Origin: Rhodoferax potami
GTDB taxonomy: Bacteria; Pseudomonadota; Gammaproteobacteria; Burkholderiales; Burkholderiaceae_C
Length of the DNA: 64,000 nucleotides
Assembly: GCF_032193765.1 (NCBI RefSeq)
Contig: NZ_JAVBIJ010000002.1
Location: 62,001 to 126,000, forward strand
Reading direction: 5' to 3'
Under the pieces are notes generated by a model. It was given only the letters and a program-made list of their open reading frames with translations. It had not been told where the DNA came from and made no database searches. Positions 38,684 through 48,411 of the stretch are shown piece by piece; positions within the stretch are counted from its first letter, which is position 1; each line of letters starts with the position of its first letter. The position numbers and the translations under genes were made by a program.

Positions 38684-39066
38684 TTGAGAAGGGCGCCCGA
38701 CCAGCCGGCAAATTCATGGGCAGCAGACATGGGCCAAGTGACGGTCATGCTCAAACTACCTTTGCGGACCTCCACACGAATCGTGCGCTCCACGGGCTCT
38801 GCCGTTTGCGTGAGCAGGGGCACCGGGATAAATGCTGGCATGTCTATCGGCTCTGACGGAAGGGCTTCGGCGTGAGCGTCCGGCTGTGCTTGCTCCTTCA
38901 GCCAGCGGTGCAACACATTGGCGTTCATGCTATGCGCGCTGGCGACCGCTGCGATGGACGCGCCCGGCGCCCTGCACGCGGCAAGCAACGCGGCTTTGGT
39001 ATCTGCTGAATAGGTTCGCTTGGTACGGCGCACGGCGTACCTCGGGGTGTCTGAGTCTTTGAGCAT
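38680..39066 (-). CDS. tnpA: IS66-A TnpA
   Basis: Same OrfA protein as 1303-1689, starting MLKDSDTPRYAVRRTKRTYS, with HTH residues NANVLHRWLKEQAQ. Located 80 bp inside the terminal repeat. Confidence 0.87.
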   Translation of the reverse strand: MLKDSDTPRYAVRRTKRTYSADTKAALLAACRAPGASIAAVASAHSMNANVLHRWLKEQAQPDAHAEALPSEPIDMPAFIPVPLLTQTAEPVERTIRVEVRKGSLSMTVTWPMSAAHEFAGWSGALLK

Positions 39067-39146
39067 TGTGTCCACGATCAATTGTTGTGGACGCAATGTT
39101 GCAAGGTCGAGGGTCGGTCAACAAGGTGACTTCGCTGGCCGCTTAC

Positions 39147-39669
39147 GGGTGAACGGCAGGTAACCCATCTCATCCAGGATCACCATGTCCACATACATCA
39201 GTCGGTAGGCCAGTTGTCCTGACTTCCCCTGCGTCTTCTCCAGTTCCAGGGCGTTGACCAACTCGACCGTAGAGAAGAACCGCACCCGTTTGCCATGGTT
39301 GCGAATTGCTGCAACCCCAAGACTGGTAGCCAGATGCGTCTTGCCAGTGCCTGGCCCGCCAATCAGAACAACGTTATGAGCCGACTCTAAGAATTTCATT
39401 TGGTGCAGATCGCGAACCAAAGCCTCATCAACATTAGCCTGGCTGAAGTCGAACCCAGCAAGGTCACGGTGTGATTGGAATCTCGCGACCCGCATTTGGT
39501 AGGCCATGGAGCGCACCTCACGCTGTGCAGATTCCGCCTTGAGCAGCTGGTGTAGCACTGTTTCATGGTCCAACGTCTTGATGCGTGCGGTACCCAGCAC
39601 CTCCGGCCACGCGCTGGCCATGCCATGCAGGCTTAAGGACTTCAGAGCGGCAACGATGTCATTGGACAT
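39147..39669 (-). pseudogene. istB: IS21-C IstB, N-terminal part
   Basis: Starts MSNDIVAALKSLSLHGMASA, contains Walker A GGPGTGKTHLATSLG and Walker B YVDMVILDEMGYLPFT, then the frame enters the IS66-A end. The rest is at 36361-36640. It overlaps istA by 11 bp. Confidence 0.92.
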
Positions 39670-41182
39670 GGCGGGCCTCCTGGGTGCGCAGACTGTCGTA
39701 GCGCGATACGTTGGCCAGTGGCGGGGTCTGCAATGTCAGCGGCGTATCAATTTGAAGCACTGCCAACGGGCGTGCGCCATCCTTGAGCCGGGCCAGCGTG
39801 TTGATGACATGTTCGGCGCTCGCACGTCCTCCTTCCAGCGCAATCTCGATGGCCACCAGAACAGTGTCCAGGCCATGCATAGGGATGGCACTGAGCACCT
39901 GCGCCATCACGCGGTCCCCTCCCGCGTTCTTAAGTAACTGCCGTTGCAACTCCTGAAGTGGCTCGGGCATGGTCTTGAAGGGGGCGCCGTTGCGCAGGGC
40001 ACCGGGCTTGCGCTCTATCAGGCTGATGTAGTGGCGCCAGTCATAGAAGGTCTGATCACGCTCAAAGCTGCGAACCAGATCAACCACTTCGCCGTGGCTG
40101 TCCACCACGCGAAGGAATTCTGGATACGCCCGCAGACTCACTACCGTGTTCACCCATTCGCAAGGCACGCTGTAGCGGTTGCGCTGGAAGTGGATCAGCG
40201 CCGTGGAGGTGACCCGCAAAGGTTGCTCCACATAGCCGTCAAATGCCTTGGGCAAGGCCAACAGGCGGCTACGCTCATCCTGCATGACGTCGGCTACTGT
40301 GAGCTCCGGCCAGTCCGGGTGGCTCAGTTCTGCCCAACTGTCCTGACAGGCCTGCAGCAACCAGTCATTGAGCTCGGCAAGACTGGTCCAGCGCTTCTCG
40401 GCCGCTTCCCGCCAGATGTGCCGACGCCGGTCCTGGACATTCTTCTCCACGCGCCCCTTCTCCCAGCCCGCTGCGCGGTTGCAGAACTCGGCCTCAAACA
40501 GGTAGTGCCCTGTCATCGATTCAAACCGGGCATTGACGCTGCGCTCCTTACCTTTACCCACCTTGTCCACGGCCGTTCGCATGTTGTCGTAGATACCGCG
40601 CTTGGGCACGCCACCGAACACTTCAAAGGCCTTGGTATGCGCATCAAACAGCATCTCGTGGGACTGGGTGAAGTACGCCACCAGCACGAATGCCCGACTG
40701 GCCGCCAGCTTGGTGTGCGCCACTTCCAGACGTTTGCGTAAGCCCCCAATTACTACGTATTCGCAGCTCCAGTCAAACTGGAATGCCTCGCCGAGTTCAA
40801 AGCTCAGCGGCACAAACCCCGCATTGCGCGGGGCGTTGGCCTGCTCTTGCCGCCAGTTGCTGCAAAAACCATAAACCAGATTCTTGCTGCCGGTAAAACC
40901 CATGGCACGGATCGCCTCAAAGTAAGCCCGCACACTACGGCGCTCACGTTTGCCACGGTAACTGTCGGCTTTGAGCCAATTGGCCAATTGCTCTCGATAC
41001 GGATCCAGCAGGCTTGGCACAGCTGCGCGCTGTGGGTAGCGCGGCTCCACCATCTGTGATTCATTCAACCACTTGGCTGCGGTGTTTCTGGAGATACGCA
41101 GCCGTCTGGCCGCTTCGCGCACGGATACGTTCTCACGTAACACCATACGTCTGAGTTTGCTGAGGGTTCCCACGTCTATCAC
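39659..41182 (-). CDS. istA: IS21-C transposase IstA
   Basis: A 507-residue IS21-type transposase. The HTH reads NVSVREAARRLRISRNTAAK. The rve core has GEAFQFDWSCEYVVIGG (first Asp), KRGIYDNMRTAVDKVGKG (second Asp) and AAGWEKGRVEKNVQDRRR (Glu). The C-terminal beta-barrel includes NRYSVPCEWVNTVVSLRAY. Intact, but its ATPase partner is broken by IS66-A. Confidence 0.92.
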   Translation of the reverse strand: MIDVGTLSKLRRMVLRENVSVREAARRLRISRNTAAKWLNESQMVEPRYPQRAAVPSLLDPYREQLANWLKADSYRGKRERRSVRAYFEAIRAMGFTGSKNLVYGFCSNWRQEQANAPRNAGFVPLSFELGEAFQFDWSCEYVVIGGLRKRLEVAHTKLAASRAFVLVAYFTQSHEMLFDAHTKAFEVFGGVPKRGIYDNMRTAVDKVGKGKERSVNARFESMTGHYLFEAEFCNRAAGWEKGRVEKNVQDRRRHIWREAAEKRWTSLAELNDWLLQACQDSWAELSHPDWPELTVADVMQDERSRLLALPKAFDGYVEQPLRVTSTALIHFQRNRYSVPCEWVNTVVSLRAYPEFLRVVDSHGEVVDLVRSFERDQTFYDWRHYISLIERKPGALRNGAPFKTMPEPLQELQRQLLKNAGGDRVMAQVLSAIPMHGLDTVLVAIEIALEGGRASAEHVINTLARLKDGARPLAVLQIDTPLTLQTPPLANVSRYDSLRTQEARHVQ

Positions 41183-41188
41183 TCCTAT

Positions 41189-41288
41189 GTACCCCTGCTT
41201 AAAAATGAAGCAAGGATTGTGGATAACGTGGCTCAGTTTTCGACTGGAATTCCTTTTAAATTGGCCCAGTGTTCAGTTGGAATCAACA
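41189..41288. repeat. istA-side end of IS21-C
   Basis: On the minus strand the end reads TGTTGATTCCAACTGAACAC from 41288 inward, with a second related block GGAATTCCAGTCGAAAACTG, the subterminal repeat organisation of IS21 ends. The istB-side end is missing because of the IS5 fragment at 36271-36363. Confidence 0.8.
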
Positions 41289-42020
41289 TCCTGGAGACGC
41301 TGACTGGATGAGCTCTCCACACTACGGCGAAGTTGATTGAAGGTTTTCATTCCTTCGAAATGACACTCAGCTACGGTAAGGATTCGACGACCACGAACCT
41401 ATCCTGCCTTAAAGCATATTGGCTGCTGTGCAGCCCGTGGTATGCAGCAAGTCGTTCACTTTATAAGTAGCAGCCGCACTTGTGTGGGGAACCTGGCAAT
41501 TGAACAATTGCTGTCAGGAGCACACGACAACATCGCCTGATGAACCATCGCTCTCAAGTTGCCAGTCTAAGCCGATCTGGTTGGGCTTCACCGCGCAACA
41601 AAGTTTTTGGCGTCAACGACAGGGCGTAGCTTCCTTCCCCGAGTTGTTGAGAGCGTAAGCGAGGGTTGCTGCATTTCTGACCAATTAGCACAACCTCTCC
41701 AGCAGCAACCTTGAAGGCGTTCAGCAACAAAGTTAAAGCCACCTGCCGCAGTGAAACCAAATCGATGCTTGACGCCCACTTCGATAAGTCTAAGGCGTGC
41801 GGAATCTCCATGCGCAAGGCGAATAGGCCGCTGTGCCAAATCGCGATCCATCTAGATACTTCACGCTCTCGCTGATTACAGGCTGACATGAGTTATATGT
41901 CTGGGATGTTCTCATTCAGTATTTTGGCGGCTCTCTTCCTCCCTTCACTGCGTACGTTGATGGAGACATTGTTCGAGGGATGCTGAATTTTTATTCATAC
42001 TGGAAACTCTGGCACTTGCG
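41289..42020. other. Gene-poor stretch
   Basis: About 730 bp without a frame I trust. Short minus-strand frames near 41554-41889 have no recognisable motif, start signal or coherent composition. Confidence 0.5.
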
Positions 42021-42022
42021 GT

Positions 42023-42598
42023 ATGTTCATGCTTAGTTTCAAGAAGGGAGCGTACGGGAGCCTCTCCGGCAGTTTCGCATACACTTTTAACGGCGATAAC
42101 GATTGCTCCATGGATTCGATGTTGGACACCGATGATAAGTACGCCTATTTGCGCGGCTAGAACAACTTCAGGAGTTACCTCAATGCGACGCAGTTGGATA
42201 TGTCAAAGCGTGAGGTTGTGGGGCAAGCCACCAGTCATACCGGCAACCTTGCTGTGCATCCTGACGGATATGACTTGTCGATTTGTCGGCACCTTCTGGC
42301 TTACCTGCTTAGGCCCGATGAGATGGAGCGCGAACGCGCAGAGCCTCTTGAAGCAGACTCCACCACCGGTAAGACACCACGTACTGCAGACAACCTATGC
42401 AAGTCAGCACACCAGTTTGAGCGTGCAAACGAACACGATGTAATCCCAATAGACTTTAAATGGGGCTTGCACCACTTTGTGAACAGCGGCTTTCGAGCCC
42501 TGCATATTTGGTGCCACATCAAGCAATTGGGTTTCCACTGCATGATTTCAACCATGAAGAAGGCGCCTAAAGGCGATGGGATTGATGAGGTGCGATAG
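42023..42598 (+). pseudogene. Unidentified ORF with an in-frame amber codon
   Basis: From ATG 42023 the frame reads MFMLSFKKGAYGSLSGSFAY, continues to TDDKYAYLRG, meets TAG at 42158-42160 and then stays open for 146 codons (NNFRSYLNATQLDMSKREVV onward) to 42598. The open frame on both sides of a single stop suggests a broken gene. I do not recognise it and there is no clear ribosome site. Confidence 0.35.
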
Positions 42599-42599
42599 T

Positions 42600-43120
42600 T
42601 TGAATTGGTACATTTGACAAGGTTGTACCAACAGACGGCCTGCGTTTTTCTGCAGCAGTGAGTTGGAATTGGCATCATGATCGGCGGATTGCACATACGA
42701 AGATCGCTGGATAGCGAATTGTCTAGTCTGCAGAAGGGGAGACCCTTTAGGTCAATGCAGGGATGGCGGCACTGATTGATCGCTAATGCAACACAAACTT
42801 CAGCGCTATGCCCCATAACGATGCAGCACTGAAAACAACGAGGCTTCTTCTGAAATATGGAATTGCGATCATCCCAAGCTCGATGATTGGTTGCTACCAG
42901 TACATGGCTCAGCGCGCAAAATACTTCACGCGCTTGTGCAAATAGTTAAACTCCGCGTCTGCTAGGCTTGATGAATACCAGCCAGACGATTGATTCAGTA
43001 ACGCAAAGCATGCGAGGCTGATTGGGGAGATGAACTGGTTGACGACTTGCGGCTTTCACTGATTTCACTGCAAAGAATATCACAGCCAACCTCGGATCGT
43101 TGTCGGGCCACCTTTACAAC
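42600..43120. other. Gene-poor stretch before the partition locus
   Basis: About 520 bp with no recognised gene, RNA or repeat. Confidence 0.45.
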
Positions 43121-43122
43121 CC

Positions 43123-43709
43123 AACTTCCTCTAGAGAAAGTTTTCACCACCTAGCGCATCGAATCACGGGCAAGTAGACTTCAACCAGAGAAACATTCTC
43201 CACAGACATCACGCAAAACTTTCCCCAGAGAAAGTTTCACGCTCGCCGCAAGAGCCAACAGGACCAGACAGCAAAGGACTTTTGCTCTATAGAGCTTGAG
43301 ACCAGGAACTCAGTCCAGGATATGCAATTCCAGAAACCAACAGACTGCAATCCTCGATCCGCCAAAACCAACTTCCGATCTTTCTCCAGAGAAACATCCA
43401 GCTCCATGACCTGATGCTCACCCTAAAAAATGAACTTGCGCCACACTCCGCATCAAACCGAAAAGCAGGTGAACTTTCTCCGGGGAAATATTGAAACCAA
43501 AAGCGCAAGCCACCTCAAAAATAGCTCACCGGGCTCTCGACTTATCTTGAATACCACCTGGCGCAAACAAATTCACTCTTACGAAACTTCATAAATCGGA
43601 TGCCTGAGATGCTCAATCCGCAGCCTTGCCCTCAAATCTTTCCCTGGAGAAACTCTGAATACAAGGGTTTGGAAGCCTTGGGCCGATCTAACTTTCTCCA
43701 GAGAAAGTT
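43123..43709. repeat. parS: Seven-copy palindromic repeat array, candidate centromere
   Basis: A near-palindromic 20-mer, AACTTTCTCCAGAGAAAGTT, occurs at 43690-43709 (exact) and 43217-43236 (19/20). Weaker copies lie at 43123, 43177, 43378, 43472 and 43636 (about 14-17 of 20). All seven lie in about 590 bp of noncoding DNA upstream of parA. Iterated inverted repeats next to parAB are the usual form of a plasmid centromere bound by ParB; an operator array is the alternative. The motif differs from the chromosomal parS sequence. Confidence 0.65.
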
Positions 43710-43838
43710 CTCGGTGGCTGGATAATCGCACGTCCGAGAGCATGGGACGCAGTAGTAGCAACCAACATCAATTGATCTAGCAAGCAACACTGAGCAATAA
43801 ACAACTAGTAAATTAAAACTATTGAATATTGGCAGCAA

Positions 43839-43867
43839 TTGACAAAATATAGTCAAATCTTTACAAT
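43839..43867 (+). promoter_or_regulatory. parAB promoter with flanking operator-like repeats
   Basis: TTGACA at 43839-43844, a 17-bp spacer, and TACAAT at 43862-43867: a near-consensus sigma-70 promoter about 65 bp before parA. Related motifs ATAGTCAAAT (43849-43858) and ATAGTTAAAC (43879-43888) sit inside and after it and could be the autoregulatory operator. Confidence 0.75.
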
Positions 43868-43933
43868 AGCTGTCAAACATAGTTAAACACTGATGCGGCG
43901 TGACCCGCATTTCATCAAAAGGAGTGCAATACG

Positions 43934-44629
43934 ATGATCTTGATGGTCGGACACGAAAAAGGCGGCGTAGGCAAAAGCACGATCGCCATCACCTTGGCCC
44001 ATCTCATTGCTCAAGTCACAAAATCCAAAGTAGCTTTGGTAGATACAGATGAGTCCAATAACACATGCATGTGGGGCCAGCTGCGGTCTAGCATGGGACT
44101 GACTAGCGATGTAACGATCATGAATCAGGCCATCGACCCAACCGCGAACATACCCAACCTCGCCAAGGTATATGACATCGTGGTGGTTGATGTTGGCGCC
44201 GGTGACTACAAGCGATTGATTGAGATGGCCCGGATCGTTGACCTTTGGATTGCGCCGACTGGCCCCAGCCAGAAAGAGGCTGATTCCAACATCAACCTTA
44301 TCGAAGCCTTCGCAAGCGCTAACCACAAACACAAAAACGGCAAGATTCCCCTCGCGTTCGTCTACAACCGCGCACCCGCAAGTAGCAACTCCACCGAAGC
44401 ACAGGAAGCCATTGATGCCTTACGTCAGTACGCACCTGAAGTGACAGTGATGAACTCCGTGCTGTGCGAGCGAAAAATCTACCGTGACGCTGACAAGATG
44501 GGCCGAACCATCATGGAAATGGCACCAGCTCAACGTCGCAAAGCAGAGGCTGAATTCGTAGCGTTCTTCAACGAAGCATTCAGCATTTACGACCAGTTCC
44601 AAAAGGAGGCCAAAAATGGCAACACATAA
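43934..44629 (+). CDS. parA: Plasmid partition ATPase ParA
   Basis: A 231-residue ParA/MinD-type ATPase that binds DNA and moves ParB-bound plasmids. The deviant Walker A box is at residues ~8-17 (EKGGVGKSTIAITLA), A' follows at VALVDTDESN, and Walker B is DIVVVDVGAGD. It has no N-terminal HTH, so it is the short (type Ib-like) form, while its ParB partner is a long HTH type. A good AAAGGAG ribosome site precedes ATG 43934. The stop overlaps parB by 14 nt, indicating coupled translation. Confidence 0.93.
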   Translation: MILMVGHEKGGVGKSTIAITLAHLIAQVTKSKVALVDTDESNNTCMWGQLRSSMGLTSDVTIMNQAIDPTANIPNLAKVYDIVVVDVGAGDYKRLIEMARIVDLWIAPTGPSQKEADSNINLIEAFASANHKHKNGKIPLAFVYNRAPASSNSTEAQEAIDALRQYAPEVTVMNSVLCERKIYRDADKMGRTIMEMAPAQRRKAEAEFVAFFNEAFSIYDQFQKEAKNGNT

Positions 44630-45680
44630 ACCAAAAGGGCCAGTGATGCCCCAACGCCGTCCTGGCGCAGTAGTCATCCCGGCAATTGTTGTGCCGACCA
44701 TTGGACGCAGCACTGACCATGAGCAGATGCGACGCGCCTTGAGCACTTTGCCTGAAGCGACTACCGTCACGACTACGCCCCGAGCTGTGCCGGGTGAGCG
44801 TGCACTGGGCTTCCAAGCCGCAAAGCTCGCCTTGGAAGGTGAGGATTTCGTCATCGGTCAGAACTACATCATTCCGCACCAGCGCATCATTCGCAGCAAA
44901 AACAACGCTCGGATTTACTACACCGCTGCCGATCTTGAAGAGACGACTGAAAGCCTGATTCAGAACAAGCAGCTCCAGCCTGCACTGGGTTACGTGCGGG
45001 ACGGGAAGGTCGTATTGACGGATGGCGGTAAGCGCCTGCAAGCCTCGGCGATGGCTGGCATTTACACACTGGAAGTGAAGATCATTCCAGAGCCAGAAAC
45101 AGAAGCGGAAGAGTACGAGCAGTCCCGCTTGATCAACCTGCATCGCAGCGCTCAAAGTGGCATTGATGACGCCTTCAAGTGGAAAGAGTTGCTTGATCGA
45201 GGCGTCTACCGGACGCAAGAAGAACTGGCAACACGGTTGGGCGTGAAGCCACCACAGGTGTCGAAAATACTGGGCATCACCCGCATCCCAGAACGGCTGA
45301 TCAAGACGATGGTGGAGCATCCGTCTACAAGTGGATGGGCCATGGCGTATGCGATCAGCCAAATCTTCGAAACCAAAGTGGTTCAAGAGCGTGGAGCCGA
45401 AGAGTGCGAAAAGATCGCTGAAGAGATCGTGGATATGGCCACCAAGGGCGACCTGAGCCGTAGCCAAGTCGAGGCCTTGATCAAAAAGCGCATGGATGGC
45501 CCAAAAACCCGTCTACAGCCTCTCACAAACGCGATCAACTACGGCGGCATTGCGGGCACGCTGAAAGTGTTTCCACAGCGCGGCCAGCTCGATCTGTCGT
45601 TCACCGGCCTGGCACCGGAGAAGGTCACCGAGTTGGAAGAACTGATCAAGAAAGCGCTGAGCGAGCAAAAGGCGAACTGA
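44616..45680 (+). CDS. parB: Partition protein ParB
   Basis: A 354-residue ParB/Spo0J/KorB-like DNA-binding protein. The N-terminal ParB/sulfiredoxin fold runs from IPHQRIIRSKNNARIYYTAA to GYVRDGKVVLTDGGKRLQAS. A box II-like region (EEYEQSRLINLHRSAQSGID) and a helix-turn-helix (TQEELATRLGVKPPQVSKIL) follow. The C-terminal dimerisation part is ~290-354. The ribosome site AAAGGAGG lies within parA. It should bind the repeat array upstream of parA. The operon terminator is displaced by an IS1595 insertion. Confidence 0.92.
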   Translation: MATHKPKGPVMPQRRPGAVVIPAIVVPTIGRSTDHEQMRRALSTLPEATTVTTTPRAVPGERALGFQAAKLALEGEDFVIGQNYIIPHQRIIRSKNNARIYYTAADLEETTESLIQNKQLQPALGYVRDGKVVLTDGGKRLQASAMAGIYTLEVKIIPEPETEAEEYEQSRLINLHRSAQSGIDDAFKWKELLDRGVYRTQEELATRLGVKPPQVSKILGITRIPERLIKTMVEHPSTSGWAMAYAISQIFETKVVQERGAEECEKIAEEIVDMATKGDLSRSQVEALIKKRMDGPKTRLQPLTNAINYGGIAGTLKVFPQRGQLDLSFTGLAPEKVTELEELIKKALSEQKAN

Positions 45681-45702
45681 GGGTTTAACACCCCTTTCAA
45701 AA

Positions 45703-46767
45703 GGCTCTGTCACCTTATCGTGTTGGTGAGTACACTTTGGCGCTATGCGCCGCCGAGATTTCCAGCGGTTGGTGGAGTCCTTAGAGTCCCTCAGCCCCCA
45801 TCAATTGCGTCAACTGGACGAGACCGTAAGCAAGCTCGCCCAGCAAACTGCCGTGCGGGAGCTCGTAACTGCGCATGTGGAACGTGAGGGGCAATGCCCT
45901 CACTGCCAAGGTAATGCGTTCCAGCGGTGGGGGACTACTGCGTCCGGGGAGCAGCGATACCGGTGCAAGAAGTGCTTCAAGAGCTTCACCGGGCTCACGG
46001 GTTCCCCGTTAAACGGCCTCTGGCATAAAAGTCTGCTGCTGGAGTACGCCCAGTGCATGAAGGTCGGTTTGAGCGTGCGAGAGACTGCTGAGCAACTCGG
46101 ACTGCACCGCAATGTGGTGTTTCGTTGGCGACACCGACTGATGCCGCCAAATAGCGCGCATCAACCCGAAGCATTAGAGGGAGTGGCAGAGGTCGATGAA
46201 GCCTTCTTTCGGGAGTCGTTTAAGGGTCTCAAGAAAGGAATGCCTCGAACAGCCCATAAGCGCGCTATGCCGGCGGGCAAGCGAGGAATCTCCAAAGAGC
46301 AGATTCCTGTACTTACAGCCGTATCCCGCGGCTCCCGCACAAGCTTCATGTCTGTGTTACCTGGTGTACCAAGTGCTTCCTCGATTACTTCTTCTTTGGG
46401 GCCGCTCCTGTCCAAAGATACGGTCTTGGTATCGGACTCAGCAAGTTCGTATAAAACCGCAGCCAAGAACTTGGGAATTGTTATCCGTCAAATCCCCAGG
46501 GGGACTCACAAGCTGGGGCCGTATCACATCCAGAACGTTAACGCTCTGCACAGTCGCATGAAGAGCTGGTTCAAACCCTTTAAGGGAGTTGCAACGAAGT
46601 ACCTCCCTGTCTACTTGGCGTGGTTCCGGTTCTACGACGAGAGCGGATGGTCACGAGTCCCTGAAGACTTGATAAAGGATGTCATATCCAGACCGCGTGT
46701 GAGACCCAACGGCCCCTCTGAAACATCAACATTGGAGTAAATTCCAACACGATAAGGTGACAGAGCC
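45703..46767 (+). mobile_element. IS1595-family element, copy 2
   Basis: A 1065-bp element with the same 24-bp terminal repeats as copy 1, flanked by a perfect 8-bp duplication TTTCAAAA (45695-45702 and 46768-46775). It sits 22 bp after parB, directly before that operon's terminator hairpin, and is clearly a simple insertion. Confidence 0.96.
45745..46740 (+). CDS. IS1595-family transposase
   Basis: A 331-residue transposase, zinc ribbon CPHCQGNAFQRWG / YRCKKCFKSFTGLTG plus ISXO2-type DDE domain (VDEAFFRESFKG; SDSASSYKTAAK). One residue differs from copy 1. The gene is in the parAB direction and may be read from the partition promoter. Confidence 0.92.
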   Translation: MRRRDFQRLVESLESLSPHQLRQLDETVSKLAQQTAVRELVTAHVEREGQCPHCQGNAFQRWGTTASGEQRYRCKKCFKSFTGLTGSPLNGLWHKSLLLEYAQCMKVGLSVRETAEQLGLHRNVVFRWRHRLMPPNSAHQPEALEGVAEVDEAFFRESFKGLKKGMPRTAHKRAMPAGKRGISKEQIPVLTAVSRGSRTSFMSVLPGVPSASSITSSLGPLLSKDTVLVSDSASSYKTAAKNLGIVIRQIPRGTHKLGPYHIQNVNALHSRMKSWFKPFKGVATKYLPVYLAWFRFYDESGWSRVPEDLIKDVISRPRVRPNGPSETSTLE

Positions 46768-46775
46768 TTTCAAAA

Positions 46776-46800
46776 AGGCCACCCTCGGGTGGCTTTTTTT
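46776..46800 (+). terminator. Rho-independent terminator of parAB
   Basis: GCCACCC, loop TC, GGGTGGC, then seven T. Before the IS1595 insertion it would have followed the parB stop by about 20-30 bp. Confidence 0.88.
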
Positions 46801-47635
46801 CGCCAGAAAACAATCAGCCCCAGAGTGGAAAACGTGCTGTACCGCTAATACGGATCTTGAGCACTTGGACTGCCTATCTGGGTGAGAACGCTCATGGATA
46901 TTAGCGCTCCAGCTGGTGTCGTGTTGCTCCGCTAATACTGTTAATCAGCAAAACCCGACGTCTCGCGGTCACAGGACTGAGTGAAAAAGGCACAACGTGT
47001 TGTTCCGCTAATAGATTGGGACCGATTTTTAATCGCCATACGCCCATGGAAACCGTCTTGTTGTGACGTTCCCGCTCAAGAACGTGCTGTACCGCTAATA
47101 CGTTTGCCCTTTTTTCAGCCCATCACACAAGGCGCGAAGCAAAGCTAACGGCGTTGGATGCCAAAAACGTGTTGCTCCGCTAATAGTAGTGGCCGGAATC
47201 AGGGCCTGACCCCATAGCAGGCGTGTTGTTCCGCTAATACTTCGACGTCGCGGATGGGCAGAGTGGAAGTCCAGAACCACCATGGGTAGGCGCGTCCAAG
47301 GAGAAACGTGTTGTTCCGCTAATAAATCATGAGTACAACGTCCACAGCTACCCAAAGTGTCATGGTTCAACGCATTGAAACGGTGTCATAGCTCGGGAGG
47401 GAAATATTCAGTGCCCTTAGTATTAGCGGACGAACACGATTTTGCATCGCTCTCAGAAATTAGCCGTTACAAATAGGAAGATTTAGCGAAAGCGAACACT
47501 AACTTCAATCCAAAAATAATTTATCAGCGTCTGACTCCAAGGAAAAGCAAGACCAGCGAGCCGCAGATCAAGATCGTGTTGTTCCGCTAATAGCCTGCTC
47601 CATAGCGATCTCAAGGCAAACCGGCTGGAAGGCCT

Positions 47636-47644
47636 ATGGATAAA
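47636..47644. promoter_or_regulatory. DnaA-box-like site
   Basis: TATGGATAA, the complement of TTATCCATA, one mismatch from the consensus DnaA box, within the iteron field. Confidence 0.4.
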
Positions 47645-48229
47645 GGGTTTGCACGATAGGCCGTGTTGTTCCGCTAATAGACCGTACTGTGTAAAAGTCA
47701 CTATCAGATGCAAAAAACTCACGCAACGATGCAAGAACACATCAAAAGCCAGGACGCAGAAAGATTGAGCACTTGTATTAGCGGACGAACACGATTTAAG
47801 AAACGCATTCAACAAACATATTTATAGAAGGGCTCTCCCAAGAGGGTAAGCACTAACATATGAAAGAGACAGTCCCACTCTATCGTGTTGCAGCGCTAAT
47901 ACTTTGTTCATTTACCCAGTGCAGCGGGATGAGTGCGACCAGAATCCAAACGAAGTGAGTTTTAGATAGCGAGAAATGGGGGACTGATCAATCGTGTTGT
48001 ACCGCTAATAGAAATAAGTCGCTAAAAGAGTCGGTGATGGGATGCCAAATTTCGGTGAAAGGCAGGGTGTGATTAAAAAATAATCAAACCATTAGCGGTA
48101 CAACACGATTGTGCCAACCGACATCAAGAAATCCATTGCTGACGATGCCTATACAATGAGCAGACACTAACTTAACAGAAGGAAATAGGGGGGAAGCGTG
48201 TTGCTCCGCTAATGATTTAATGAGCTACC

Positions 48230-48238
48230 TGTGGATAA
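48230..48238. promoter_or_regulatory. DnaA box
   Basis: TGTGGATAA is the exact complement of the consensus DnaA box TTATCCACA. It lies between iterons, where host DnaA would help open the origin. Confidence 0.7.
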
Positions 48239-48378
48239 GTGGGTGGCGACTATTAGCGATGTGTCATTCCGCTAATAGCGCTGTGCTGTTCCGCTAATAG
48301 CGATACGACGCTTAGCTATTAGCGGATCAACACTCAAAATCTCTTGAAACCCGCATGAATAGGGCGTTTGCGGCCTCC

Positions 48379-48411
48379 TAAGTCTTTCTTAAAGTCTTTC
48401 TTAAAGTCTTC
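48379..48411. repeat. Short tandem repeat near the origin
   Basis: The unit AAGTCTTTCTTA occurs about 2.5 times head to tail between the iterons and the initiator gene. No function is evident; the window between the iterons and rep may include the rep promoter. Confidence 0.5.

Larger units (their letters stand above)
36641..39146 (-). mobile_element. IS66-A copy 2, complete, in IS21-C istB
   Basis: A 2506-bp element with imperfect terminal repeats GTAAGCAACCGGTCAACACA (left) and GTAAGCGGCCAGCGAAGTCA (right, minus strand). It is flanked by a perfect 8-bp duplication GGGTGAAC (36633-36640 and 39147-39154), as IS66 elements make. It splits istB after LDEMGYLPFT, a clean and apparently recent insertion. 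Confidence 0.97.

Noticed and set aside
41554..41889. Minus-strand ORFs of 87-111 codons
   Set aside because: No motif, no ribosome site and two overlapping frames of equal quality.
43080..43710. CRISPR array in the repeat field upstream of parA
   Set aside because: Repeats are palindromic 20-mers at irregular spacing with unequal conservation, which fits protein-binding sites, not repeat-spacer units.
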